Below, piece by piece: positions 47,746 to 56,302 of a stretch of DNA of 64,000 nt. Positions within the stretch are counted from its first letter, which is position 1. Every line of letters begins with the position of its first letter. Source of the DNA: Pseudomonadota bacterium (lineage in GTDB: Bacteria; Myxococcota_A; UBA796; SXON01); the NCBI GenBank assembly GCA_030685065.1, contig JAUXQH010000024.1, forward strand, positions 2,501-66,500, given 5' to 3'. A model generated the notes under the pieces. That model saw nothing but the letters and a program-made list of their open reading frames with translations. It did not search any database and had not been told where the DNA came from. Position numbers and translations under genes: made by a program.

Positions 47746-48419
47746 CTGGCCGCCTTGGCCCGGACGCCGAGCCCGAGCTGAAAGGAGATCGCCCCGAGAT
47801 CGCCGGGGGTGTAGTAGTGCGGGGTGAGCGCCGCGCTCGACGCGTAGGGCGCGATCCACTCGAGCTGCGTCGTCACGCGTACAGCCTTCCCGAGGCCCCA
47901 TTGGTTGCCGACCGCCACCGTGCCGAGCGCGTACGGGCCCGGATACGGCAGGATGAAGCCGCCGAGCGAGGTGTAGAGGGAGTGCCGCGCGTCCTTGCCC
48001 CAGTCCCAGGACGCGGTGACGGTGGGCCGCGCGAAGAACCGGACGCCCCCCTCCGCGCCGTCGACATCGCGATCGCCGCCGGCGCCGATTACCGTGAGAT
48101 CGCCCATGAGGCGCGGGCGCGCGTCCTTCTGCGCGAGGAATTGCGTCGAGACGCCGACATCCGCCGCGAACACGCCGAAGAGCGCGAGCCCCGTGGGGTG
48201 CACCGCCGCGTGCACGTTCGTCTTGTCGCTGACGCCGACGGTGGCGCCGACCGTCGTGAGCGGGAGCGGCACCGGTGCGCCGAACAGCTCCGTGATCGGG
48301 CCGCCGAGCGACGCGTCGATCACGACCGCGCCCTCTCCGATGGGGCGGACCCCATGAACCGTGGAGCAGCCCGCGCCGAGGAGGGCCCCCGCCAACGAGG
48401 CAAGAATGAACGAGCGCAC
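47730..48419 (-). CDS. Outer-membrane beta-barrel-like lipoprotein
   Basis: 229 aa. Signal MRSFILASLAGALLGAGC (Cys18). The mature protein alternates short amphipathic strands with glycine-rich turns (VGATVGVSDKTNVHAAVHPT, LGTVAVGNQWGLGKAVRV), resembling small porin-like barrels. GTG start with GGGAGG eight bases upstream. First gene of a reverse-strand run with the hydrolase and pseudokinase genes; divergent from the DUF374 gene. Confidence 0.72.
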   Translation of the reverse strand: MRSFILASLAGALLGAGCSTVHGVRPIGEGAVVIDASLGGPITELFGAPVPLPLTTVGATVGVSDKTNVHAAVHPTGLALFGVFAADVGVSTQFLAQKDARPRLMGDLTVIGAGGDRDVDGAEGGVRFFARPTVTASWDWGKDARHSLYTSLGGFILPYPGPYALGTVAVGNQWGLGKAVRVTTQLEWIAPYASSAALTPHYYTPGDLGAISFQLGLGVRAKAARWPSS

Positions 48420-48480
48420 GCGACCACCTCCCGACCGCCCGCCACTAGCGCAAGCGCAGGCGACACGCTACACCCCTCGT

Positions 48481-49041
48481 GTGTCGCCCGTGTCGCTCGC
48501 CCCCTCGATCGCGCTCCTGGTCCGCGCGCTCGCGCGCACCTGGCGCGTGGAGCAACCGCCGTGGCCGGTCGAGGGCCCCTGCGTCGTCGCGTTCCAGCAC
48601 GGCGATCTGCTCCCCATGGTCGCGCTCCACCGCCATCGTGGCCTCGTGGGCCTCGCGAGCCGCTCGCGGGACGGCGGGCTGGTCGCCGCGGTGCTCGGCG
48701 CCCTCGGGTACGCGGTGGTGCGCGGCTCGTCCTCGTCGGGGGGCGTCGAGGCGCTGCGCGCGGCCGCCTCCGCGATCGCCGCTGGGCAGAGCCCCGCCTT
48801 CGCCGTGGATGGTCCCCGGGGCCCCGGGGGGGCGGTGAAGCCGGGCGCCGAGGCGCTCGCGCGGCTCGCCGGCGTACCGGTGGTCTACGGCGTCGTGACC
48901 GCGCGGGGGATGCGGCTACGCACGTGGGACCGGTTCGTGATCCCATGGCCCTTCGCCCGGGTGCGCGTGCGCTATGGCGTCTGGCGCGCCGGAGAGGGGA
49001 CGTTGGAGGAGGGGATTCAGGCTCTGAGGGCGGTCGGGTGA
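48481..49041 (+). CDS. DUF374 lysophospholipid acyltransferase-like protein
   Basis: 186 aa. Motifs of the DUF374 family, related to LpxL/PlsC acyltransferases, are present: VVAFQHGDLLPM, GLASRSRDGGLVA, VRGSSSSGGVEAL, FAVDGPRGPGGAVKPGAEALA and GVPVVYGV. It probably acylates a lipid A or phospholipid precursor at the inner membrane; the substrate is not established for the family. GTG start at 48481; other in-frame GTG codons lie nearby. Confidence 0.85.
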   Translation: MSPVSLAPSIALLVRALARTWRVEQPPWPVEGPCVVAFQHGDLLPMVALHRHRGLVGLASRSRDGGLVAAVLGALGYAVVRGSSSSGGVEALRAAASAIAAGQSPAFAVDGPRGPGGAVKPGAEALARLAGVPVVYGVVTARGMRLRTWDRFVIPWPFARVRVRYGVWRAGEGTLEEGIQALRAVG

Positions 49042-49060
49042 CGGCGGCGCTCCCGCCCGC

Positions 49061-49549
49061 TCACCACGTCCCCGAATAGCCCTCGCACGACCCCTCGTCG
49101 CACGTGAAGAAGTACGGGAACCACTTGGCCGGCACGTCCGCCATGTGCACCGCCTGGGCTCCGGTGCCCGCGAGCGCAGCGGCGTGGACCAGCACCGCGC
49201 CGTTCGCGGTCATGGCCGCCTGGCTCTCGGCCGCCTGCGCGGCGGTCATCTGCTCGAGGTCGACCGCGCCCTTCAGGTAGCGCTCCCCTTCCTCGGCGAG
49301 GAAGTAGAGGTTGGGCGTCGCGGCGGCGAGCTTCGGATCGGCCGCGCGGGCGGCGAGGAGCTGCCGGCACGTCGGGCACCACGACGCGACCACGACCCCC
49401 TCGAAGTGCCCCGACGTGTCCTTGGCCTGCCACACCAGCCCGTTGGCTCCCGGCGTGCCGACCTGGATGCTGGCGGGCACCTTGAACTCGTCCGCGTAGC
49501 CGGACTGCTTGGTGATCGGGCCACAGGCGAGGAGCGTGAGGAGGAACAT
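49061..49549 (-). CDS. Thioredoxin-fold lipoprotein
   Basis: 162 aa. Extremely short signal MFLLTLLAC (Cys9). The central VVVASWCPTCRQLLAARA has a thioredoxin-type CPTC active site after a beta strand, and the C-terminus carries a second cysteine pair (FTCDEGSCEGY). A periplasmic thiol-disulfide or TlpA/SoxW-like role is inferred. It lacks the cis-Pro region I would expect of a full thioredoxin, so assignment is tentative. No clear ribosome-binding site. Confidence 0.68.
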   Translation of the reverse strand: MFLLTLLACGPITKQSGYADEFKVPASIQVGTPGANGLVWQAKDTSGHFEGVVVASWCPTCRQLLAARAADPKLAAATPNLYFLAEEGERYLKGAVDLEQMTAAQAAESQAAMTANGAVLVHAAALAGTGAQAVHMADVPAKWFPYFFTCDEGSCEGYSGTW

Positions 49550-49585
49550 CCGGGCGATCTAACCCGCGGGAGGTGGCAGCGGGCG

Positions 49586-49630
49586 GCTGATACATCGCTG
49601 ATACACGGTGATACATCGGTGATACATCGG
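49586..49630. repeat. TGATACATCGG tandem repeat, intergenic copy
   Basis: Four imperfect copies of an 11-12 base unit (GCTGATACATCG, CTGATACACGG, then TGATACATCGG twice) end three bases before the stop of the CDF gene. The same unit is found inside the coding sequence at 29683-29742. Confidence 0.88.
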
Positions 49631-49633
49631 TCA

Positions 49634-50536
49634 TCAGTCGTCGTCGGGCGCGCCCTCCGCGTCCACGTGGACGAGCACCTGCAGCCCGGGCAGCGCCGCG
49701 GCCACGGCGCGTTCGACCTCGTGGGCGAGCGCGTGCGCGTCGATGAGCCGCATGTCGGCGGGCAGGACGAGGTGCACCTGGGCGAAGCGGGACGGGCCCG
49801 CGCGGCGCGTGCGTAGATCGTGCCAGCCGACGATGCTCGCGGCGAAGCTGTCGAGCACTCCCTCCACGACGGCGCGCTCCTCGTCGGGGAGGGGACGATC
49901 CATCAGCTCGCCGACCGCGTCCCGAAGGAGCCCGAGCACGTCCTTCGCCATCAGGCCGCACACGAGCAGGGACGCGACGGCGTCGGCGCGGGCCTCCCCG
50001 GTGACCAGGGTGATCACGAGGCCGAGCAGGACGGCGGCGCCCGTGTAGAGGTCCATCCGGTAGTGCACCGCGTCGCTGCGGAGCACCAGCGAGCCGGTTC
50101 GGGTGGCGGCGCGGGAGAGGAACGTGCTGATGCCGAACGAGCCCGCCATGGAGAACAGCATCGCGGCGATGGCGGGGGCGGCGCTGATCGGGGTGGTGAC
50201 GGCCGTGAGGAGGTGCGTGCCCGCGGTGTAGGCGATGCCGACGACCAGCCCCGCGAGCACCAGCGCCTGGGCGAGGCTCGCGAGCGCCTCGGCCTTGCCG
50301 TGGCCGTAGGGATGGCCGTCGTCCGCGGGCATGGCGGCCTGCCGCATCGTCCACAGGTTGAGGCCCGACACGGCCGCGTCGGTGAGGGAGTCCGTCGCGG
50401 AGGCGAGCACCGCCGTGGAGCCCGAGACGATCGCGACGGCGAGCTTCACCACGCCGAGGACGATCGTGGCGAGCACGGCGACGAGGAGGGGGTTCTGGGG
50501 CTCGCCCACGGGCTGCCCGGGGGTGCGCTCAGTCAC
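49634..50536 (-). CDS. Cation diffusion facilitator (metal/proton antiporter)
   Basis: 300 aa with six membrane helices and a C-terminal ferredoxin-like metal-binding domain. The transport site is indicated by DSLTDA in helix 2 and SDAVHYRMD in helix 5. HPYGHGKAEALASL is the typical CDF loop. It likely exports Zn2+, Fe2+ or Mn2+; the Asp-Asp/His-Asp set fits the FieF group. GTG start overlaps the MurF-Alr stop by eight bases. Confidence 0.92.
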   Translation of the reverse strand: MTERTPGQPVGEPQNPLLVAVLATIVLGVVKLAVAIVSGSTAVLASATDSLTDAAVSGLNLWTMRQAAMPADDGHPYGHGKAEALASLAQALVLAGLVVGIAYTAGTHLLTAVTTPISAAPAIAAMLFSMAGSFGISTFLSRAATRTGSLVLRSDAVHYRMDLYTGAAVLLGLVITLVTGEARADAVASLLVCGLMAKDVLGLLRDAVGELMDRPLPDEERAVVEGVLDSFAASIVGWHDLRTRRAGPSRFAQVHLVLPADMRLIDAHALAHEVERAVAAALPGLQVLVHVDAEGAPDDD

Positions 50537-53030
50537 CGACGAACACGCGCTGGACCCGGCGGCTCTCCACCTTGACGAGCAGCTCGTACGGGGACGTGCC
50601 GGCCGTCTGCGCGACCCCCTCCGGCCGAAGCACCTGGCCGTCGTGCGCGCCGAAGATCAGCACCTCGTCGCCCACGCCCGCATCGGGGACGCCCGACAGA
50701 TCGATCGCCATCGAGTCCATCGAGACGCGACCGATGATGCGCGCCGCCCGCCCGTTCACCCGAACCTCCCCCTGGTTGGAGAGGCGCCACGGCACGCCGT
50801 CGTGGTACCCCGCCTCGACGATGCCGACCCGGAGCTCGTCGGTCTCGACGGTGAAGGTGCCGTTGTACCCGACCCGCTGGCCACGCGCGTAGGTGGCGAC
50901 CTGCGCGAGCCGGCTCACGAACGCGACGGCCAGCTGCAGCTCGACCGCCTCGGCGACGGCGGGGGAAGGGTAGATCCCGTACAACCCGAGCCCGAGCCGC
51001 ACCAGGTCGTGCCGGGCGGACGGGAACCGCGCCGCGCCGGAGGTGGCCGCGGCGTGGATGACGAGCGGCTCGTCCCCCTCGGCGCGGATGGCGGCGACGG
51101 CTTCGTCGAAGCCGTGGAGCTGGGTGAGGGTGTAGTCGTCCGCCTCGGGATCGTCCGCGGAGGAGAGGTGGGTCATCAGCCCGGTGAGGCGCAACACGCC
51201 CGACGCGCGGACGAAGCGCGCCGCCGGTAGCGCGTCCGCGAGGCTCACGCCGAGGCGGCCCATGCCCGAGTCGATCTCGATGTGCACGTCACAGGAGGCT
51301 CCCATCGCCCGCAGCGCGTCCGACAGCGAGCGGGCGAGCGCCAACGAATACACGACGGGCGTGAGCCGGTAGCGCACGACCTTGTCGACCTCCTCCAGAT
51401 CGAGGAGCGTGACCAGGATGGGGAGGTGGACGCCGGCGCGGCGGGCAAACGCGCCCTCGTCGGCCGCGGACACGCCGATCCAGTCCACCCCGCTCGCCTG
51501 GAGGGCGGAGGCCACGCGGGCCAGCTCGGTTCCGTAGGCCCACGCCTTGAGCATCGCGAGGACCGCCACCTGTGGCCCGCACAGCTCGCGGAAGCGCGCG
51601 ATGTTCTCGCGGATGGCCCCGAGATCGACGAGCAGGCGCCGCGGCGACATCGACTCCCAGATCTCCCGCGCGGCGGCGGCGAGGCCCTCGTTGCGCGGGC
51701 CCTTCACGAGGATGGTGTCGCCCGCCTGGGCCAGCGGGCGGATCACGTCGCGGATGGCGCCGACGTTGGCGACCTCGATCACCGGCGCATCGGGGGAGAC
51801 CGCCCGCCAGGCGGCGGCGGTGTGCCGCAGGGCGGCGTGAGGCAACAGGACCAGGTGGGTGAACCCCTTCAGCGCCGCGAGGCGGCCGATCAGCGCGTGG
51901 TCCTGGGCGTCGCGCGCGCCGAGCTCCCGCATGCCGCCGAACACGAAGATGCGCCGGCCGGTGGCCTCGGGGCTGGAGGCGACCGTCTCGAGCGCCGCCT
52001 GCACGGAGAGGGGATCGGCGCTGGCGGCGTCGTTGACGATCGTGACGCCGTCGGGGGTGCGCCAGGTCTCCATTCGTGTCGGGCCGAGCGAGTAGTCGTG
52101 CAGGGCGGCCGCGATCTCGCTCGGGGTGACGCCGAGGCGATGGGCGGCGATCATCGCGAGGAGCAGGTCGTGGAGGAGGGGCGCGCTGCGGGTCCGCACC
52201 GGGACCTGGATGTGCTCCCCCTCGAACGAGAGGGTGAGCAGCGTGCCGGTGGGTGTGTTGCTCCGCTGGACGATGCGCGGGGAGCAGCCGGAGGGGCGCA
52301 GGAGCGTGCATCCGAGCGGGGAGGGGTCCACCACCGGATCGTCCGGGAGGAGCACCCAGCCGTCCGCGCTCACCGCGTGGAAAAGGCGTAGCTTCTCCCT
52401 GGCGATCCGATCGCGGCCGCCGAAGCGCGCGATGTGCGCGACGCCGACGTTGGTGAGCACGCCGTAGTCGGGCCGGAGGAGGTCGGCGATGGCGGGCATC
52501 TCTCCCGGCTCGGACACCCCGGCCTCGAACACGCCGATCTGGGTTCCGGGCGGCGCGGCGAGCACGGCCAGCGGCACGCCGATCTGGCTGTTCCAGCTCC
52601 CGGGGCTGGATGCCACGCGGTAGCGGGCCGAGAGCAGCGCGGTGAGCGCGTCCTTCACGACGGTCTTCCCGTTGCTCCCCGTGATCGCGACGACCCTCCC
52701 GATCGCGCGGGCCCGGTGCCAGGCCGCGAGGCGCTGGAGCGCCGTCAGCGGCGAGTCCACTTCGATTCGGAGGGGATCCCCGGCCGTGGGCACCCATCCG
52801 CGCGAGACGATGGCCACCGCGGCGCCGGCGGCCATCGCCTCGGTCACGAAGCGATGGCCGTCCGCGTGGCGGCCCCCGAGCGCGAAGAAGGCCTCTCCCG
52901 GGCGGACGTGGCGGGAGTCGATGGTGACGCCGTGCACCGGCTCCGCGATCACCGCCCCCCCGCCAGCAGGGCGCCCGAGGAGCACGCCCCCGGTGACGCC
53001 GGCCAACGCTGCGGGATCGGGGAGGGACAC
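50529..53030 (-). CDS. murF-alr: Bifunctional MurF ligase / alanine racemase
   Basis: 833 aa. Residues 1-460 are MurF: the UDP-MurNAc-tripeptide site VTIDSRHVRPGEAFFAL, P-loop ITGSNGKT (116-123), SWNSQIGVPLAVL and NDAASADP. MurF adds D-Ala-D-Ala to the peptidoglycan precursor. Residues 461-833 are alanine racemase, with PLP Lys495 in MLKAWAYG, VGYNGTF and GRVSMDSMAIDL. Supplying D-Ala and using it in one chain is well known in Bacteroidetes but unexpected in this kind of genome. GTG start at 53030 with GGAG nearby. In most racemases the residue after LysAla is Asp; here it is Trp. Confidence 0.93.
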   Translation of the reverse strand: MSLPDPAALAGVTGGVLLGRPAGGGAVIAEPVHGVTIDSRHVRPGEAFFALGGRHADGHRFVTEAMAAGAAVAIVSRGWVPTAGDPLRIEVDSPLTALQRLAAWHRARAIGRVVAITGSNGKTVVKDALTALLSARYRVASSPGSWNSQIGVPLAVLAAPPGTQIGVFEAGVSEPGEMPAIADLLRPDYGVLTNVGVAHIARFGGRDRIAREKLRLFHAVSADGWVLLPDDPVVDPSPLGCTLLRPSGCSPRIVQRSNTPTGTLLTLSFEGEHIQVPVRTRSAPLLHDLLLAMIAAHRLGVTPSEIAAALHDYSLGPTRMETWRTPDGVTIVNDAASADPLSVQAALETVASSPEATGRRIFVFGGMRELGARDAQDHALIGRLAALKGFTHLVLLPHAALRHTAAAWRAVSPDAPVIEVANVGAIRDVIRPLAQAGDTILVKGPRNEGLAAAAREIWESMSPRRLLVDLGAIRENIARFRELCGPQVAVLAMLKAWAYGTELARVASALQASGVDWIGVSAADEGAFARRAGVHLPILVTLLDLEEVDKVVRYRLTPVVYSLALARSLSDALRAMGASCDVHIEIDSGMGRLGVSLADALPAARFVRASGVLRLTGLMTHLSSADDPEADDYTLTQLHGFDEAVAAIRAEGDEPLVIHAAATSGAARFPSARHDLVRLGLGLYGIYPSPAVAEAVELQLAVAFVSRLAQVATYARGQRVGYNGTFTVETDELRVGIVEAGYHDGVPWRLSNQGEVRVNGRAARIIGRVSMDSMAIDLSGVPDAGVGDEVLIFGAHDGQVLRPEGVAQTAGTSPYELLVKVESRRVQRVFVGD

Positions 53031-53218
53031 GGAGCTCCGGGGGAGGGAGGGGCTCCTAACTCCCGGGCTCGGATTGCGGGGGACGTCCCCCCGGGTCAGG
53101 AGGGTGCGACCCGCGTGAAGATGTGTCCGAGCCGACCTTGCGGCGGCCCCCGACGGTCCTGGCAGGCAGCTGATCCGTTGGCTATGACTCGACCGCTTCA
53201 ACCTCGCCGGAACCAGAA

Positions 53219-56209
53219 ATGTCAGCCTCCCGCCCACTCGGAGTCCTCGCGCTGCTCGCGCTGGGATGCGTGCCCCCCGAAGACCCGACGAGCGGGCGCC
53301 AACTCTACGTGCTGCCCGCGGCCGATGGCGAGTGGGACGACCCAGACAGGATGCTGATCTCCGTCTCCGCGTTCACCACCGTCCAGGCGGCGATCGACGC
53401 GGCGTCGTCGGGGGACACCGTAAACGTGCCCAGCGGCACCTACACGGAGAACTTCGACATGAAGGAGGGGGTGAACGTTGTCGGTGCTGGCCAGGCGGAG
53501 ACGAGGCTGGTCGGGAACGCGACGTTCACCGGGCTCACCTCTGCAACGCTCTCCGACATGAGCTTCTACGACGGCGTCTACACCCGCGAGGGCCGGAAGT
53601 ACAGCGGCGTGGGCGTGTACGTCGATGGGGGCAACGCCGTCATCGAGGATGTGTCCGCCCACTACTACAATCACGGCATCTACATCGCCTATGGCGCTGA
53701 CGTCGTGGTGAACCGCGTGTACTTGCACGACAATTGGGTTGGGTTGTTCGCTCAGGGCACATCCAACTTCGAGCTGTCCAACAGCCTCCTCCAAGCCAAC
53801 CCGACCGCGGGTTTCGCCGCCGAGCTCGGCACGGGCGGGCGGGTCGTCCACAACACGTTCGTCGGCAACGGCTTCGGCACCACCACGCACTACCTCGTCG
53901 GCGCCGTCGCCATGGGCCGGATCGACGACCCGGTGATTGCCAACAACATCATCGTCAGCAACGACGACGGGCTCAACTGCTGGGGCTGCGATGGAACGTG
54001 GAGCAACAACCTGATCTGGGGGAACGTCACCGACTACATCAACGACGCGAGCCGCTCCGCCACCGACCTGTCGGCCGATCCCGGCTTCGCGGACCACGCC
54101 GAGGGGGACTACGGCCTGTCGTCCGCCTCCGTTTGTATCGACGCGGCGGCCGCGAGCTACGGTGCGTCCACGGACGCCGACGGCGAAAGTCGTCCCCAGG
54201 GCGCCGGGTACGACATCGGCATGGACGAGTACGCCGTCTCCTCGTTCAGCCTGTTGGTCACCGAGGTGATGGCGAACGCGGCCACGGAGTCCACGGGCGA
54301 GTTCGTGGAGATCTACAACGCCGGCGCCTCGCCGGTCGATCTCGACGGCTTCGTGCTCACGGACGGCGACAGCACCGACACCCTCCGGGCCTTCGGTTCA
54401 GGGAGCACCTCGCTGGCGGCAGGGGCCTACGCGGTTGTCCTCGACTCCGACTACTCGAGCGGGTACACCCTCGACGCCAGTGTCGTCCTGCTCACGACGG
54501 GTGACACGACCCTCGGCAACGGCCTGACCACCGCCGACCAGGTGACACTCTTCGAGTCCGACGGCAGCACGGTGGTGGCGACCTACGGCTACGCGAGCGA
54601 CCCCGGCGATGGCACCTCGATGGAGATGGTCGATCTCGGCACCGGTGATGCGTCGGGGAACTGGCGGGCCAGCGGGTGCTCGCGGGGGAGCTCTCCCGGC
54701 GGCGCGCACTGCTTCCCGGAGAGCGGCGACACGAACGACCTGGTGATCACCGAAGTGATGTCCAACCCGCTGTCCGAGTCGACCGGCGAGTACATCGAGG
54801 TCTACAACCCGAGCTCCAGCGAAATCGACCTCGCGGGGCTGGTCATCTCCGACGGCCACTCTACCGACAAGCTGGTGAGCTTCGGCGGCGGCTCGACCTT
54901 GCTCGGCCCGGGCGCGCACGCCCTCGTCCTCGACTCCGGCTACGCCTACGACTACGTCCTGCCGACCACTGTACTGCTGCTCAGCGGGGGCGCCCAACTC
55001 GGCAACGGCCTCGCAACCGCGGACTCGATCTATCTCTACGATACGGACGGCAGCACGCTGATCGACAGCTACACCAGCCCCACGAACCCGGGCGACGGGA
55101 GGAGCATCGAAAAGATCGCCTACGCCGGTGGCGACACCTCGGCCAACTGGGCCAGCGCTGGCAGGGCGTGCACCGAGGGAAGGAGCCCGGGCCGCCTCAA
55201 CGGCGCGGCGGGGGGGATCTGCGGTCCCATCGTGATTACGGAGGTGATTGCGAACGCCGACGATGAAGATGCCGAAGAGTTCGTCGAGCTGTACAACGCG
55301 GGGTCCGACACAATCGACCTGGCCGGTCTGGTCCTCTCGGACGGGGACGCGAGCGACACGCTCCAGTCCTTCGACGGCGGCTCCACCAGCCTGGCTCCGG
55401 GCGGCTGGGCGCTGATCGTGGACGCCGAGTACGCCGATACCTTCGTGCTCGACGCGGCCGTGGTCCTGGTGACCACGGGAGACACCACGCTCGGTAACGG
55501 CCTGGCCGTCACCGACCCGGTCACCCTCTACGAGGCCGACGGGAGCACCACCATCGACGCCTTCCTCTACCCACAGAACCCCGGGAACGCGATCAGCGTC
55601 GAACGCCTGGCCTGGTCCGGCGGCTTTGACGGCAGCACGAATTGGGCTGCGTCCACCTGCCCGTTGGGCGCCTCGCCGGGCGGTGAGAATTGTATCGGCG
55701 CCAGCGCCGGCGCCGCGGACACCTCGAGCTACGACATCGTCATCACCGAGGTGATGGCGAACGCCGACTCCGAGTCCACCGGCGAGTTCGTCGAGCTGTA
55801 CAACGCGGGCGCCAGCGAGATCGACGTCCGGGGATGGGTGCTCTACGACGGCGACGCCACCGATACCGTGCAGGGCTTCGCCGACCCCACCGACACCCTC
55901 CTCGCCCCCGGAGCCTATGCCGTCGTCCTCGATGCCGACTATGACGTGGATTACGCGACGATCCCGTCGGGCACGCTGTTGTTGACCACGGACGACGCCA
56001 CGCTGTGCTCCGGTCTCGCGACCGACGATCCGATCTACTTGTACGAGAGCAACGCGACGTCGCTGGTGGATTCCTTCACCTTCCCTCGGAACCCCGGCAA
56101 CGCCATCAGCGCCGAGCGGGTGGACGTGACCCTCGGGGACGTGGAGTCGAACTGGCAGTCCTCGACGTGCAGCGGTGGCTCGTCTCCGGGGCAGGGGGCG
56201 TGTCCGTAG
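53219..56209 (+). CDS. Large surface lipoprotein: beta-helix plus four lamin-tail domains
   Basis: 996 aa. Lipoprotein signal to Cys17 (LLALGC). Residues ~48-340 form a right-handed parallel beta-helix (FTTVQAAIDAASSGDTVNVP, NTFVGNG, ANNIIVSNDDG), as in PbH1/DUF1565 proteins. Four lamin-tail (LTD) domains then follow at ~345, ~506, ~669 and ~839, each beginning VITEVMANA...EFVELYNAG and ending with a Cys-containing SSPGG linker. LTDs in bacteria occur on secreted or cell-surface proteins. The gene is divergent from murF-alr. The C-terminus is plain, with no sorting signal recognised. Confidence 0.87.
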   Translation: MSASRPLGVLALLALGCVPPEDPTSGRQLYVLPAADGEWDDPDRMLISVSAFTTVQAAIDAASSGDTVNVPSGTYTENFDMKEGVNVVGAGQAETRLVGNATFTGLTSATLSDMSFYDGVYTREGRKYSGVGVYVDGGNAVIEDVSAHYYNHGIYIAYGADVVVNRVYLHDNWVGLFAQGTSNFELSNSLLQANPTAGFAAELGTGGRVVHNTFVGNGFGTTTHYLVGAVAMGRIDDPVIANNIIVSNDDGLNCWGCDGTWSNNLIWGNVTDYINDASRSATDLSADPGFADHAEGDYGLSSASVCIDAAAASYGASTDADGESRPQGAGYDIGMDEYAVSSFSLLVTEVMANAATESTGEFVEIYNAGASPVDLDGFVLTDGDSTDTLRAFGSGSTSLAAGAYAVVLDSDYSSGYTLDASVVLLTTGDTTLGNGLTTADQVTLFESDGSTVVATYGYASDPGDGTSMEMVDLGTGDASGNWRASGCSRGSSPGGAHCFPESGDTNDLVITEVMSNPLSESTGEYIEVYNPSSSEIDLAGLVISDGHSTDKLVSFGGGSTLLGPGAHALVLDSGYAYDYVLPTTVLLLSGGAQLGNGLATADSIYLYDTDGSTLIDSYTSPTNPGDGRSIEKIAYAGGDTSANWASAGRACTEGRSPGRLNGAAGGICGPIVITEVIANADDEDAEEFVELYNAGSDTIDLAGLVLSDGDASDTLQSFDGGSTSLAPGGWALIVDAEYADTFVLDAAVVLVTTGDTTLGNGLAVTDPVTLYEADGSTTIDAFLYPQNPGNAISVERLAWSGGFDGSTNWAASTCPLGASPGGENCIGASAGAADTSSYDIVITEVMANADSESTGEFVELYNAGASEIDVRGWVLYDGDATDTVQGFADPTDTLLAPGAYAVVLDADYDVDYATIPSGTLLLTTDDATLCSGLATDDPIYLYESNATSLVDSFTFPRNPGNAISAERVDVTLGDVESNWQSSTCSGGSSPGQGACP

Positions 56210-56231
56210 AGTCGGCCGCCCGATCTGACGT

Positions 56232-56292
56232 ACGCGCACCGACGGCGGGGCCGGCGGTGCGCGTCGTCATGGCGGGTGCGATCGCGCCCGCC
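56232..56292. terminator. Tandem hairpins between convergent genes
   Basis: Two inverted repeats, ACGCGCACCG/CGGTGCGCGT (56232-56264) and GGCGGGTGCG/CGCGCCCGCC (56271-56292, one G-T pair), lie between two convergent stop codons. Position and stability suggest a bidirectional terminator, although there is no T-run on either strand. Confidence 0.55.
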
Positions 56293-56302
56293 TCACGGTG
56301 GG

